Shown here piece after piece: positions 1 to 8,128 of a stretch of 64,000 bases of DNA; positions within the stretch are counted from its first letter, which is position 1; every line of letters begins with the position of its first letter. The notes under the pieces are model-generated. The model saw nothing but the letters and a program-made list of their open reading frames with translations. It ran no database searches and was not told the origin of the DNA. The stretch comes from Methylorubrum rhodinum (GTDB lineage: Bacteria; Pseudomonadota; Alphaproteobacteria; Rhizobiales; Beijerinckiaceae). The position numbers and the translations under genes are program-made. The DNA is taken from positions 1 through 64,000 of the forward strand of contig NZ_JACHOP010000015.1 in NCBI RefSeq assembly GCF_014199935.1, in the 5' to 3' direction.

Positions 1-2029
1 CCCGAGAGAGGGAGACCAGCGCGGCCACGTCGCCCACCCGGTCGTTCAGCACCGCCGCGTCCGCCGTTTCCAGGGCCGCGTCGGTGCCGCCGCCCATCGC
101 GATGCCGACGCTGGCGGCGGCGAGCGCCGGCGCGTCGTTGATGCCGTCGCCGACCATCGCCACCGGAGCCGCCGCCTTCAGGGCCGCGATCTCGGCGAGC
201 TTGTCCTGGGGAAGGAGCTCGGCCTTCACGTCGAGCCCGAGCTCGGATGCGACCGCCTCGCCCGTGCGCCGGTTGTCGCCGGTCAGCATCACGCTGCGCA
301 CGCCCAGCTTCCGCAGGGCCGAGATGCCGGCCGCCGCGTCCGCGCGGGGTTCGTCCCGGACAGCGACGGCACCCAAGGCCTCGGCGCCGCGGACGACGAT
401 GACCACCGTCTTGCCGCCAGCTTCCAGGTCTGCGACCGCGCGCTCGGCCTCGGGACCGAGCCGCGCGCTCTCGGCGGCGTGGCGCGGGGAGGCGACGAGC
501 ACCGTCTGACCCATCACCGTGGCCGACACCGCCTTGCCAGGGATGGCGCGGGCGTCCCGCGTCGGGCGCAGCGGCACCCCGTCCGCGCTCGCCCGGTCGA
601 GGATGGCCCGGGCGATGGGGTGGCTGCTTCCGCTCTCGACCGCGGCGGCCAGCCCGAGAAGCGAGCGCTCCGACGCGTCCCGGACGAAGACCAGGATGTC
701 CGAGACCCGCGGCCGTCCCGCGGTCAGCGTCCCGGTCTTGTCGAACGCGACCGTGCGAACCCGCCCGATGACCTCCAGCGCGGCGCCGCCCTTCACGAGC
801 AGCCCGCGCCGCGCCCCGGCGGCCAGTCCCGAGGCGATGGCCGCCGGGGTCGAGAGCACCAGCGCGCAGGGGCAGGCGATGAGGAGGAGCGCCAGGCCTC
901 GGTAGATCCAGGTGCCCCAGTCGGCGCCGAGCAGCGGCGGCACGACCGCGACCGCGGCCGCGAACGCGAACGCGATGGGCGTGTAGACCGCGCTGAACCG
1001 GTCGATGAAGCGCGCCGTAGGCGACTTCGACGCCTGCGCCTCCTCGACGAGGTGCAGGATGCGGGCGACCGTGTTGTCGGCCGCCGTCTTGGTGACCCGG
1101 ACCTGGAGCGCGCCGTCGGCGTTCACGCTACCGGCGTAGACAGGGTCGCCGACCTCCTTGGGCTTCGGGACCGACTCGCCGGTGATAGGGGACTCGTCGA
1201 GGCTCGACGCGCCGTCGGTGATCACCCCGTCGGCGGGCACGCGGTCGCCCGGCCGCACGACCACGACCTGACCGATGGCCAGCGACGCGGCTGCCACCTC
1301 GCGGATGGTGCCATCGGCCTTGTCGACCAGGCGGGCGGTCTTCGGCACCAGGGCGGCGAGCGCCTTTATGCCGGCCCGCGCCCGGCCCGCCGCCACGACC
1401 TCTAGCATCTCGCCGACCGTGAACAGCAGCACGACGATGGCCGCTTCCTCGGCGGCGTGGATGGCGAGCGCCCCCGCGGTCGCGACCGACATCAGCATCT
1501 CGATGGAGAAGGGCGTGCCGGCGAACGCCGCCACGGCCGCGCGGCGACCGTAATAGGCGAGGCCGACGAGCGCCCCCGGCCAGTAGGCGTACTCGCCCGC
1601 CAGGCCCGGCGCGATCCGCTCGACTAGGAAGCCGGCGGCGAACAGGGCGCCGATCAGGAGGCCCAGCAGCGCCTTTCGGCTCCGCCAGAGCGACGGCTCG
1701 GGCTCCTCCACGGTCTCGGCGGGCGGGGCGCCGCCCGAGGCTTGCGCCACGGCAAGGTCCGCGGCCGTGGGGAGCGGCGCGACGCCGTAGCCCAGGCGCT
1801 CGATGCGCCCCTCCAATTCGGTCCTCGGCGTCGCGGCCTCGTCGAGCGCGAGGTCGAGGACTTGGCTGCCGTAGTTCACGCGCACGTCCGCGACGCCCGG
1901 CAGCCGGGAGACGGCGGTCTCGATCTTCCCGGCGCAGGTCGGGCAGTCCATGCCCTTGACCCTGTAGCGCAGGGCCTGCGGGCCGCTCGTGGGGAAGGAT
2001 GTGCGGTCCGCGTCGGCGGCCTGGTTCAT
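1..2029 (-). CDS. zntA: ZntA-type heavy-metal P1B ATPase (3' end outside window)
   Basis: Inner-membrane P1B-type ATPase that exports divalent soft metals (Zn, Cd, Pb) using ATP. About 676 residues are visible; the C-terminus lies beyond the window edge. In order: an N-terminal HMA domain with CPTC (C29, C32), a transmembrane region, the transmembrane metal motif ACPCALVLSTPAA near residue 388, the phosphorylation motif DKTGT near 428, an SSHPIA motif, and the hinge GDGIND near 626. CPC followed by LVLSTPAA rather than LGLATP favours the Zn/Cd/Pb branch over the copper branch. The start at 2029 puts the HMA domain right after a short leader. It diverges from a CadR/PbrR-like regulator gene, with a MerR-type promoter between them, so induction by metal-bound regulator is expected. 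Confidence 0.93.
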   Translation of the reverse strand, partial: MNQAADADRTSFPTSGPQALRYRVKGMDCPTCAGKIETAVSRLPGVADVRVNYGSQVLDLALDEAATPRTELEGRIERLGYGVAPLPTAADLAVAQASGGAPPAETVEEPEPSLWRSRKALLGLLIGALFAAGFLVERIAPGLAGEYAYWPGALVGLAYYGRRAAVAAFAGTPFSIEMLMSVATAGALAIHAAEEAAIVVLLFTVGEMLEVVAAGRARAGIKALAALVPKTARLVDKADGTIREVAAASLAIGQVVVVRPGDRVPADGVITDGASSLDESPITGESVPKPKEVGDPVYAGSVNADGALQVRVTKTAADNTVARILHLVEEAQASKSPTARFIDRFSAVYTPIAFAFAAAVAVVPPLLGADWGTWIYRGLALLLIACPCALVLSTPAAIASGLAAGARRGLLVKGGAALEVIGRVRTVAFDKTGTLTAGRPRVSDILVFVRDASERSLLGLAAAVESGSSHPIARAILDRASADGVPLRPTRDARAIPGKAVSATVMGQTVLVASPRHAAESARLGPEAERAVADLEAGGKTVVIVVRGAEALGAVAVRDEPRADAAAGISALRKLGVRSVMLTGDNRRTGEAVASELGLDVKAELLPQDKLAEIAALKAAAPVAMVGDGINDAPALAAASVGIAMGGGTDAALETADAAVLNDRVGDVAALVSLSR

Positions 2030-2076
2030 GGTGCGCTCCGTTCGCCGGGCTCCTGGTCCGGACTGGGAAGGCCCCC

Positions 2077-2107
2077 TACATGCACCCTGTAGTCGCTACA
2101 GGGTCAA
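2077..2107 (-). promoter_or_regulatory. MerR-family operator/promoter of zntA
   Basis: On the minus strand a -35 TTGACC (2107-2102) is followed by a 19-bp spacer and a -10-like CATGTA (2082-2077). The spacer carries a perfect inverted repeat: ACCCTGTAG (2084-2092), TCG, CTACAGGGT (2096-2104). An overlong 19-bp spacer with a central dyad is the hallmark of MerR-family activation by DNA untwisting, and the dyad resembles CadR/PbrR/ZntR sites. It lies between zntA and the divergent regulator, so the bound regulator should also repress its own gene. Confidence 0.85.
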
Positions 2108-2129
2108 GGCCGTGCGCACCACCACTTCC

Positions 2130-2531
2130 ATGACCATCGGCAGCCTCGCGGAGGCCACGCAGACCCGTGTTGAGACGGTCCGGTGGTACGAGAAGGTCGG
2201 GTTGCTGCCCCCGCCGGCGCGGTCGAGCGGGAACTACCGGCTCTACGGGCCCGAGCACCTGCGCCGGCTGAGCTTCATCCGCCGCGGTCGCGCCTTGGGC
2301 TTCACCGTGGAGCAGATCCGGGACCTGCTCGCCCTGGCGGACGACCGGGATCGCTCCTGCGGCGAGGTCGACACCATCGCCCGCGCTCATCTCGCCGACG
2401 TGGAGCGCAAGCTGGCCGACCTGACCCGGCTCGCCTCGGAACTCCGCGAGGTCATCGGCCAATGCGGCTGTGGGTCTGTCGCCGACTGCCGCATCATCGA
2501 GGCCCTGTCGCCGTTGGGTGAACCCGCGTGA
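2130..2531 (+). CDS. MerR-family metal regulator, CadR/PbrR-like
   Basis: Cytoplasmic metal-sensing activator of the divergent zntA. The 133-residue protein has an N-terminal winged helix-turn-helix (TIGSLAEATQTRVETVRWYE), a dimerisation helix, and C-terminal metal ligands. With the ATG at 2130 the cysteines fall at 77, 112, 114 and 120; C77 and C112 coincide with the Cd/Pb-binding cysteines I recall for CadR, with the third one residue later. This numbering is why I chose 2130 over the upstream GTG at 2112. ZntR-type zinc sensors are close relatives, so Cd/Pb versus Zn preference is not settled by sequence alone. Confidence 0.88.
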   Translation: MTIGSLAEATQTRVETVRWYEKVGLLPPPARSSGNYRLYGPEHLRRLSFIRRGRALGFTVEQIRDLLALADDRDRSCGEVDTIARAHLADVERKLADLTRLASELREVIGQCGCGSVADCRIIEALSPLGEPA

Positions 2532-2913
2532 GCGACCTAGGTGCGGGGATCAGAGAGCGACGTAGGGCGTCATCAGCACCCGGCTCTCAAACAGCCCCTT
2601 GGCCACGAACCCGCAGCACGCGACGGCGAGGACTGCGACCGTAATCGCGACGAAGGCTCGCCGCGCGGCCGCCCGGATATGTGGCCTGACACGACGGCGA
2701 CGACCCGCGTTCCTCTGGCCCCAGGAATGGCGTTCCACGCGAACCGCTCCGTTCCGCCCGACGAGCCTCGCGGGTCTGCCACCGCGACCTTCCAAGGCCC
2801 GGGGGGACCATGCCGGAGGGCAAAGTCGGAAGGGCCAGTGCGGCCTGCTCACGAGAGGCAAAAAGACAGTACCACGCGAGGCGAACTCAGAATAGAACAG
2901 CCTCGAAAACCAA
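2532..2913. other. Intergenic, no convincing gene
   Basis: About 380 bases between the regulator and the NYN hairpin. The only candidate is a minus-strand reading frame ending at 2550 whose last 35 or so residues could form one membrane helix (around AITVAVLAVACCG). It lacks a good start or ribosome-binding site, so I leave it uncalled. Confidence 0.4.
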
Positions 2914-2943
2914 GAAGCCCACAGGTTGGAACCTGTGGGCTTC
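2914..2943. repeat. Perfect 14-bp inverted repeat upstream of NYN gene
   Basis: GAAGCCCACAGGTT (2914-2927), GG, AACCTGTGGGCTTC (2930-2943). As RNA this is a stem of about 13 bp closed by a tight loop, ending 67 bases before the NYN start. There is no T-run after it on either strand, which argues against a simple terminator. A partly matching element (GCCCATGGGTTG, 10 of 12 bases like GCCCACAGGTTG) follows at about 2957-2968. Confidence 0.8.
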
Positions 2944-3010
2944 ACACGGGCCGGAGCCCATGGGTTGCTGACGGCGCACCGTTCAGCGTTGACGGATCGG
3001 ATATGAGTGC

Positions 3011-3748
3011 ATGGGGCTGGATAGTCAAGCGGGAAAATCCAGGAAACGGGCGGCACTCTACATCGACGGCTTCAATTTATATCATTCCGTCAACGACTTA
3101 GGAGAGCCGTTCCTGAAGTGGTGCAACTTCTGGAAGCTGGGGGAGTCGATCATCCCGCGCCAGTCGGAGGAGCTCGTCCGCGTCGTGTTTTGCACGGCCT
3201 ATTACCCGGGCGATCACAGCAAGAAAATCCGCCACGAGCGCCTGGTCCGGGCCCTCAAGCTGGTCGGCGTCGAGACCATCCTCGGCCACTTCAGCCATGA
3301 AGATGCCAAGTGTCGGGACTGTGGCTCCATTTGGCAGAAGCCGACCGAGAAGGCGACGGACATCAATCTCGCGCTCAGCGTCTATGACGACGCTGCACAG
3401 GACGTCATGGATACTGCATATCTCCTGACGGCCGATACGGACCAGGCAGCGACAGCCAAGCTGTTAGCCAAGCGCTTTCCCGGCAAGAGGCTTGTCAGCG
3501 TCAGCCCCCCGGGGCGGACGCACTCGCAGCACATCCTGTCGCACACCCCGCACAAGATCGCGCTCAACCGGGAGCATATCGAGAGGGCTCTGTTCCCGGG
3601 GCTCGTCACCGCGGAAGGCCAGGCCTCCGTCATGCGCCCGCACGAGTACGACCCGCCGGCGGGCTACGTGATCTGGGATCAGCGTCCGAAACCCGCGCCC
3701 AAATCGGGAGCGATGGCGGCTGCACCGGCGGCGATGCCCGAACGCTGA
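3011..3748 (+). CDS. NYN-domain (PIN-like) ribonuclease
   Basis: Predicted metal-dependent RNase of the NYN/LabA group. The 245-residue protein opens with ALYIDGFNLYHSV (acidic D19) and has a second acidic cluster in KATDINLALSVYDDA and TADTDQAATAKLL, the expected PIN-like active site. Between them is a CRDC pair near residue 100, perhaps half of a small zinc knuckle. The C-terminal 50 residues are Pro/Ala-rich and look disordered. No strong ribosome-binding site precedes the ATG; the start is supported by the conserved domain beginning only about 14 residues in. The gene stands alone behind the 2914-2943 hairpin, a plausible RNA target or autoregulatory leader (inference). Confidence 0.85.
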   Translation: MGLDSQAGKSRKRAALYIDGFNLYHSVNDLGEPFLKWCNFWKLGESIIPRQSEELVRVVFCTAYYPGDHSKKIRHERLVRALKLVGVETILGHFSHEDAKCRDCGSIWQKPTEKATDINLALSVYDDAAQDVMDTAYLLTADTDQAATAKLLAKRFPGKRLVSVSPPGRTHSQHILSHTPHKIALNREHIERALFPGLVTAEGQASVMRPHEYDPPAGYVIWDQRPKPAPKSGAMAAAPAAMPER

Positions 3749-3761
3749 ACCCGCGGCGGCC

Positions 3762-4238
3762 TTAGGCCGGCTCCCCGCCGCGGTACCGCGCGAACGTCGA
3801 CCGTCCGTCCTTCCCGAACAGGACGACGTCGTAAGTATCGGGCTGCGTGTCCTCTACCTCCATGCCGGGCGAACCGACCGGCATGCCCGGCACGGCCAGA
3901 CCCGTTCCCTCGGGCCTCTCCGCGAGGAGGCGCTTGATCGCCCCGGCCGGGACGTGCCCCTCGATCACGTAGCCGCCGACCTGGGCGGTGTGGCAGGAGG
4001 CAAGCTCGCGAGGCACCCCGAGGCGGATCTTGAGCGGGTTCACTGGGCCCTCGGTCACGGTGACGCTGAAGCCGGCCTCGCGCAGATGGGTGACCCACCT
4101 CTCGCAGCAACCGCAACTCGGATCCTTGGTCACCGATACTGTCGGCAGCCCCTCCGCCAAGGCGCCCGGTCCGAGCGCCAGCCCCGCCGCCAAGCCCACG
4201 AGCACGGCACGCCGGGATGGCATCGCATCGCTCCTCAT
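3762..4238 (-). CDS. DUF411 periplasmic metal-binding protein
   Basis: A 158-residue exported protein of the DUF411 family, often found in copper-resistance clusters. The N-terminus carries a twin-arginine-like signal (SRRAVLVGLAAGLALG). The mature part has the family motif DPSCGCCERW (C42, C44, C45), a later SCHTA, and the signature GYVIEGHVPAGAIKRLL, LPGMP-like and GSPGME segments. The start at 4238 has GGGAG six bases upstream; a second ATG at 4223 is possible. A paralogue lies at 50127-50564 in the copper operon. The exact chemistry of the family is not known to me, so I call it only metal binding. Confidence 0.85.
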   Translation of the reverse strand: MRSDAMPSRRAVLVGLAAGLALGPGALAEGLPTVSVTKDPSCGCCERWVTHLREAGFSVTVTEGPVNPLKIRLGVPRELASCHTAQVGGYVIEGHVPAGAIKRLLAERPEGTGLAVPGMPVGSPGMEVEDTQPDTYDVVLFGKDGRSTFARYRGGEPA

Positions 4239-4324
4239 CGTCCTCTCCCGTTCGCTCTCACTCGGCCGCCTGCGGCAGCCGCATCGCCCCACCGTTCGTC
4301 CTGTCACGGACCGCGCCGGCCGGG

Positions 4325-4993
4325 ATGGCCTTTCGCGACGATCTCGATGAAGCAGCCTCGGTCGAGGAACTCGAAGCCCTCTCGAACAAGAAGCGCAGAG
4401 CCAAGCTCGACGCGACCCGTGACGCATGCCGGGCCTATATCGTAGGCCTCTTGCGGGAGGCGCTGCGCACGCCGCTTGCCGAGGCGACGGATGGCGTTGC
4501 ACGGGTCGAGGTGGACGCGGCCGACCCCGACGGTCAGACCCTGCTATTGTGGTATCCGGAAGCGGAGCCGGCGGACGACGCCTATGCCGGCCCGGTCGTC
4601 TGCATCGAATCGGTTCCCAAACCGCGCTCGACCCCCACCGATTCGCGCTCATACGACCGTACATTACCAATGATGTCGCTGGTCGCAATCTCTCACTGCG
4701 ACCTGCATTGTTCGAGCCGCTCGGAGGCGGGCCGCGCAGCCATGGCGGATCAGTCACTTTGTCTCGGCTGTGTCAAGCACGCGCGCATGTTCTTCGATCG
4801 TCCGGACTATGCTTTCGTTTCTGCCCGACCAGGTTCGGTTGCGTACCTTTCATCGGCCGAAATGATCGACCCGTTGCGGCGGGACTACGACAACGCGACC
4901 ACCATGAGCTTAGGGACAGCGCCGACATTTGACGCCATTCACGAATCCCTTCCAACCGTCGAGGCAGTGATTAACCGAGCGCTAAAGAAATAA
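4325..4993 (+). pseudogene. AbiEii/AbiGii-type nucleotidyltransferase toxin, decayed
   Basis: Remnant of an AbiE toxin-type nucleotidyltransferase. In the frame from 4325 the stretch DPDGQTLLLWYPEAE up to about 4605 resembles the middle of AbiEii proteins. After that the family-like text continues in another frame (near 4610-4690, IRPYITNDVAG). It returns to the first frame from about 4740 with HARMFFDRPDY and a C-terminal IDPLRRDY...TFDAIHESL segment typical of the family end. The catalytic nucleotidyltransferase domain that should precede all this is absent. With the N-terminus missing and at least two frame changes this is almost certainly non-functional. No AbiEi antitoxin gene is adjacent. 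The assignment rests on remembered family sequence. Confidence 0.65.
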
Positions 4994-5007
4994 TCTCTTA
5001 GCAAGTT

Positions 5008-6177
5008 TTAGCGGTCGCGGCCTCGCTCGCGGGTGTGAAGGCGCTCCTCTCGCCGATGATTGACGCGCGATGCGGGCTCGACGGCATCTCTTACTGCCGT
5101 CCGCTCAGAGGCTCGGATCTCGGCTCGGCGGAAGGTCCGCCCCTGTTCCAGATGTTCCGCGATGCGCTGGCGGGCCGCGTTCAGGATGATCTTCCGCGCC
5201 CCCTCATCCTGCGGGAACTGCGCCTTCAAAGCGCGCTCCAGAACCGCGACGTTCGAATGCGCTGCGGCCAGCGCGGGATCGCGGACGGCCTCATGCCGGT
5301 CGAGTGATCGGAACTGCTCCGCCGTGACCGCCCAACGATTGCGAGCCAGATCTCGCCGTTCGACGGAGATCGTATCGGTATGGCCCACGACGGTCCCGGC
5401 ATCCTTCCCCGCCCGCTCCAAGCCATCGCGGTGAATCCGAACGCCGTCTCCGATCCCAACCTTCGCCGCCTCCAGCGCTTTCGGCAGCGCCGCTCCCCTG
5501 ATCCGCCGGGAGCCGCCATCGCTCAGCGCGAGGTCGACGTAGGCGGATGGCTCAGCACGCTCGCGACCGGGATAGCGAGCTCGGCCGAGTTCGACGAGAC
5601 GGCCCTCCACTCCGACGTCGAGATTCGTCCGCGGTGACGGCACGCCAGCCTCGGTCGTCGACGAGAAATCGCGATCGGGGGCAGGGCGGACTGAGTCGCT
5701 TCTGTGGTGGACCCGATCAGCAAGACGTTTTCGCAAAGTTTCGTGGTCGAGTTCCGCCGGCTCGTAGCCGCGGAGGGTCAGTCCTCGCGCTGTGGCTTCC
5801 AGCCACGCCTCCCGACGAAACTCCACCGACCCGCGCACGCTGACCGTTTCCCAGCCGCGGTGCTCCGCGACCGCAACCATGTCACGAACGACGCCCGGCG
5901 ATCCGTTCCTGGTGGACAGACGATCACCCGAATCCTTGAAGGCTAGGTACTCGCCCTGCCGGTCTGTGTAGACCCGAGCGTGGTCCGGCTCCCCGTCAGG
6001 TCCTGCTTTCGTCGCGACGACGTAGTATTTGCGCCGAACCCGATCGGGAAATCCGTTCCGATCCTCCTGCTCGCGTTCAGGGCTGCCCTGGGCTGATCGC
6101 TTCTTCGGGTGCTGAGCCGAGGTGCCCTCGCTCCTCGCGCCGCGTTCCATCGTGAACTCGACAGCCTCGTCCGTCAT
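5008..6177 (-). CDS. LPD7-domain mobilisation-associated protein
   Basis: A 389-residue, highly charged cytoplasmic protein resembling the LPD7-type accessory domain carried by large relaxase/primase proteins of alphaproteobacterial conjugative plasmids. Recognisable parts are RRKYYVVATKAG, the AFKDSGDRLST strand and the helical segment AVAEHRGWETVSVRGS (residues about 48-115). The remainder is a basic Arg/Glu-rich tail. It is the last gene of the conjugation operon, 19 bases after traG. No relaxase nicking domain (three-His motif) is present in it or elsewhere in the window, so it may be a split-off part of a relaxase or a DNA-processing accessory. Function is inferred from domain and position. 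Confidence 0.65.
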   Translation of the reverse strand: MTDEAVEFTMERGARSEGTSAQHPKKRSAQGSPEREQEDRNGFPDRVRRKYYVVATKAGPDGEPDHARVYTDRQGEYLAFKDSGDRLSTRNGSPGVVRDMVAVAEHRGWETVSVRGSVEFRREAWLEATARGLTLRGYEPAELDHETLRKRLADRVHHRSDSVRPAPDRDFSSTTEAGVPSPRTNLDVGVEGRLVELGRARYPGRERAEPSAYVDLALSDGGSRRIRGAALPKALEAAKVGIGDGVRIHRDGLERAGKDAGTVVGHTDTISVERRDLARNRWAVTAEQFRSLDRHEAVRDPALAAAHSNVAVLERALKAQFPQDEGARKIILNAARQRIAEHLEQGRTFRRAEIRASERTAVRDAVEPASRVNHRREERLHTRERGRDR

Positions 6178-6196
6178 GCGATCAGGATCCTTCCGT

Positions 6197-8128
6197 TCAC
6201 GCCGCCGCGGGCCTGTCGAGTGCGCCGTCGATCAGCCCGCGGGCGAAGGCCTCGAGATCCGCATCGGACAGGTGGTCGCGCTCGATCGCGACCTCGGTAA
6301 AATCGATCGTCAGAGCCTCAACCGGTATCTGGTCGGGATCGAGGATCTCCGCATCCGTGACCGGCCGCACCCGGATCGTGGCCGAGAGCTCGGCCACGGT
6401 CGCCGAGAGGCGGCGCACCTGTCGATGCAGATGGATCATTTCTGGTGCTACGCCGGAAACGAAGGGCTTCACGTCCGGCGGCGCCAGGAGGCGCGCGGTG
6501 AAGGCCGGGTCGGCATGGTAGATGACCTTCTCGGCCCGAATCGGGGCGAGGCCGCCCATCAGGATGAACGCCGTGCCCTCGTCGGCAAGCTTGAGTTCCT
6601 GCGGAAGCATCAGCGGCCGCGCCTGGTCTGACAGCGTCTCGCTCCGGCCCTGTCGCCCGCCATGCAAACCCCACGGGCGGCTGCGCGTTCGACCCTCGAC
6701 GGTGTCGATCCCGAACCGGCGAGAGAGCTCCTCGGCGACGTCCTGCTCCTTCGGTCGGAAGACGATCTCGACGGCGTGGTTCGTCATCAGCGTCTTGGTC
6801 ACGTCGGGGCCGTAGATCGCGCGCAATTGCGAGGGGCTCTGGAGGATGGTGAGCAGACGGATGCCGTAGCCGGCGAGGAAGGGGACGGCGTTGGCCAGCA
6901 CCGCGACGTTTCCAAGCGCCGGAAACTCGTCGAGAAGGAGCAGAACCTGCCGGGCGGGATCGCGCTCATGGGCGGTCGACTTCGGAAGCTCGCGCGTGTG
7001 CAGATCGATCACCTGCTGGAAGAACAGGTTGAGCAGAGGCGCCAGCCGCGCCAGATTGTCCGGCGTCACGGCGAGGTAGATCGACATCGGCCGCTTGCCG
7101 AGCTGTCGCAGATCGAAGTCGCTCTCGGCGGTCGCGAGATCGATGCGGGGATTGAGCCAGATCTCGAGCGAGGCGGTGACACTCTTCCGGATCGACGAGA
7201 AGGTGTTGTCGGAGGTCGCGAGAAAGTCGTTGAGCGCCGTCACGCACGAAGCGGAGAGTGGCGCGTCGCCGTCCTTTCGCCTCATGATGATGTCCGTGAA
7301 GTGCTTCTTCGGGTCGGCTTCCGCGGTCAGTTGGCGCAGAATCTCGCCGACGGTGAACGGCAATCCCTCCGTCTCGGCGATGTAGCCGCCGATGCCGACG
7401 AAAGCCGCCCGCGCCGACTTGGCCCAAAATGGGTCTTCCTGCGCGCTGGCGGGATAGAGCATGGCGGCGACCCGCTGGAGGTCGTCGTAGAGATCGATCG
7501 GGTTGCGCCGCACGTAGCTCAGCGGGTTGTACCGGGCCGTGCGTCCCTCGGCATCGAGCGGATCGAGGATGAACACCTCCTGCCCGTGCGCGGCCCGGAA
7601 GCCGGCGGTGCGCAGGAAGTTCTCCTTCTTGATGTCGAGCACCACGACGGAACCCGGCCAGTTCAGCAGGTTCGGGATCACGACCGCGACCCCTTTACCC
7701 GACCGGGTCGGGGCGTAGACGACGACGTGCTCGGAGCCCGGAAAGGTCAGGGGATGTCCGCCCTTGCGGCCGAGCAGGATCCCGGTCTCGGCGCGCAAAC
7801 CGGCTCGTCGGATCTCGCGCTCGGTCGCAAAGCGGGCGCGCCCGTGCAGCGGACGTGGCCGCGCACGCAGGATGGCGCCGATCCCGAACAGGAACAGGAG
7901 CCCGGTTCCGATGAGGCTCAAGCGAACCCAGCGCGCCACCTTCGGGTCATGACCATAGAACCAGCCGTACTCGACGACCGACAACAGGTGCAGACCGCCA
8001 TCGTGCCGGCGTAGCCCCAGGAGCATCACGTTCGAGGCAATGAACAGGTAGAGCACGACCGCGATGATGAGGGCGGCTATGCCGAAGGCGAGCTTAAGTC
8101 GCCAATCGACGTTTGGCGTCAGGCTCAT
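6197..8128 (-). CDS. traG: Type IV coupling protein TraG/VirD4
   Basis: Inner-membrane ATPase that hands the relaxosome to the type IV secretion channel. 643 residues: two N-terminal membrane helices (around FGIAALIIAVVLYLFIA and LSLIGTGLLFLFGIGAI), Walker A in APTRSGKGVAVVIPNLL, a DIKKEN segment, Walker B LLLLDEFPALG, and the conserved LLTILQSPSQLRAIYG. I chose the ATG at 8128 because GGAG lies eight bases upstream; an ATG at 8164 is also open. It overlaps the end of virB11 by 35 bases, showing translational coupling. Length and motif order are normal for the family. Confidence 0.93.
   Translation of the reverse strand: MSLTPNVDWRLKLAFGIAALIIAVVLYLFIASNVMLLGLRRHDGGLHLLSVVEYGWFYGHDPKVARWVRLSLIGTGLLFLFGIGAILRARPRPLHGRARFATEREIRRAGLRAETGILLGRKGGHPLTFPGSEHVVVYAPTRSGKGVAVVIPNLLNWPGSVVVLDIKKENFLRTAGFRAAHGQEVFILDPLDAEGRTARYNPLSYVRRNPIDLYDDLQRVAAMLYPASAQEDPFWAKSARAAFVGIGGYIAETEGLPFTVGEILRQLTAEADPKKHFTDIIMRRKDGDAPLSASCVTALNDFLATSDNTFSSIRKSVTASLEIWLNPRIDLATAESDFDLRQLGKRPMSIYLAVTPDNLARLAPLLNLFFQQVIDLHTRELPKSTAHERDPARQVLLLLDEFPALGNVAVLANAVPFLAGYGIRLLTILQSPSQLRAIYGPDVTKTLMTNHAVEIVFRPKEQDVAEELSRRFGIDTVEGRTRSRPWGLHGGRQGRSETLSDQARPLMLPQELKLADEGTAFILMGGLAPIRAEKVIYHADPAFTARLLAPPDVKPFVSGVAPEMIHLHRQVRRLSATVAELSATIRVRPVTDAEILDPDQIPVEALTIDFTEVAIERDHLSDADLEAFARGLIDGALDRPAAA

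Noticed and set aside
479..1405. Long plus-strand open frame over zntA
   Set aside because: Arg/Asp/Gly-rich antisense shadow of the ATPase with no fold; typical of very GC-rich coding DNA.
2550..3056. Minus-strand frame with one membrane-like segment at its end
   Set aside because: Only the last 35 residues look protein-like, there is no start signal, and it runs through the NYN hairpin.
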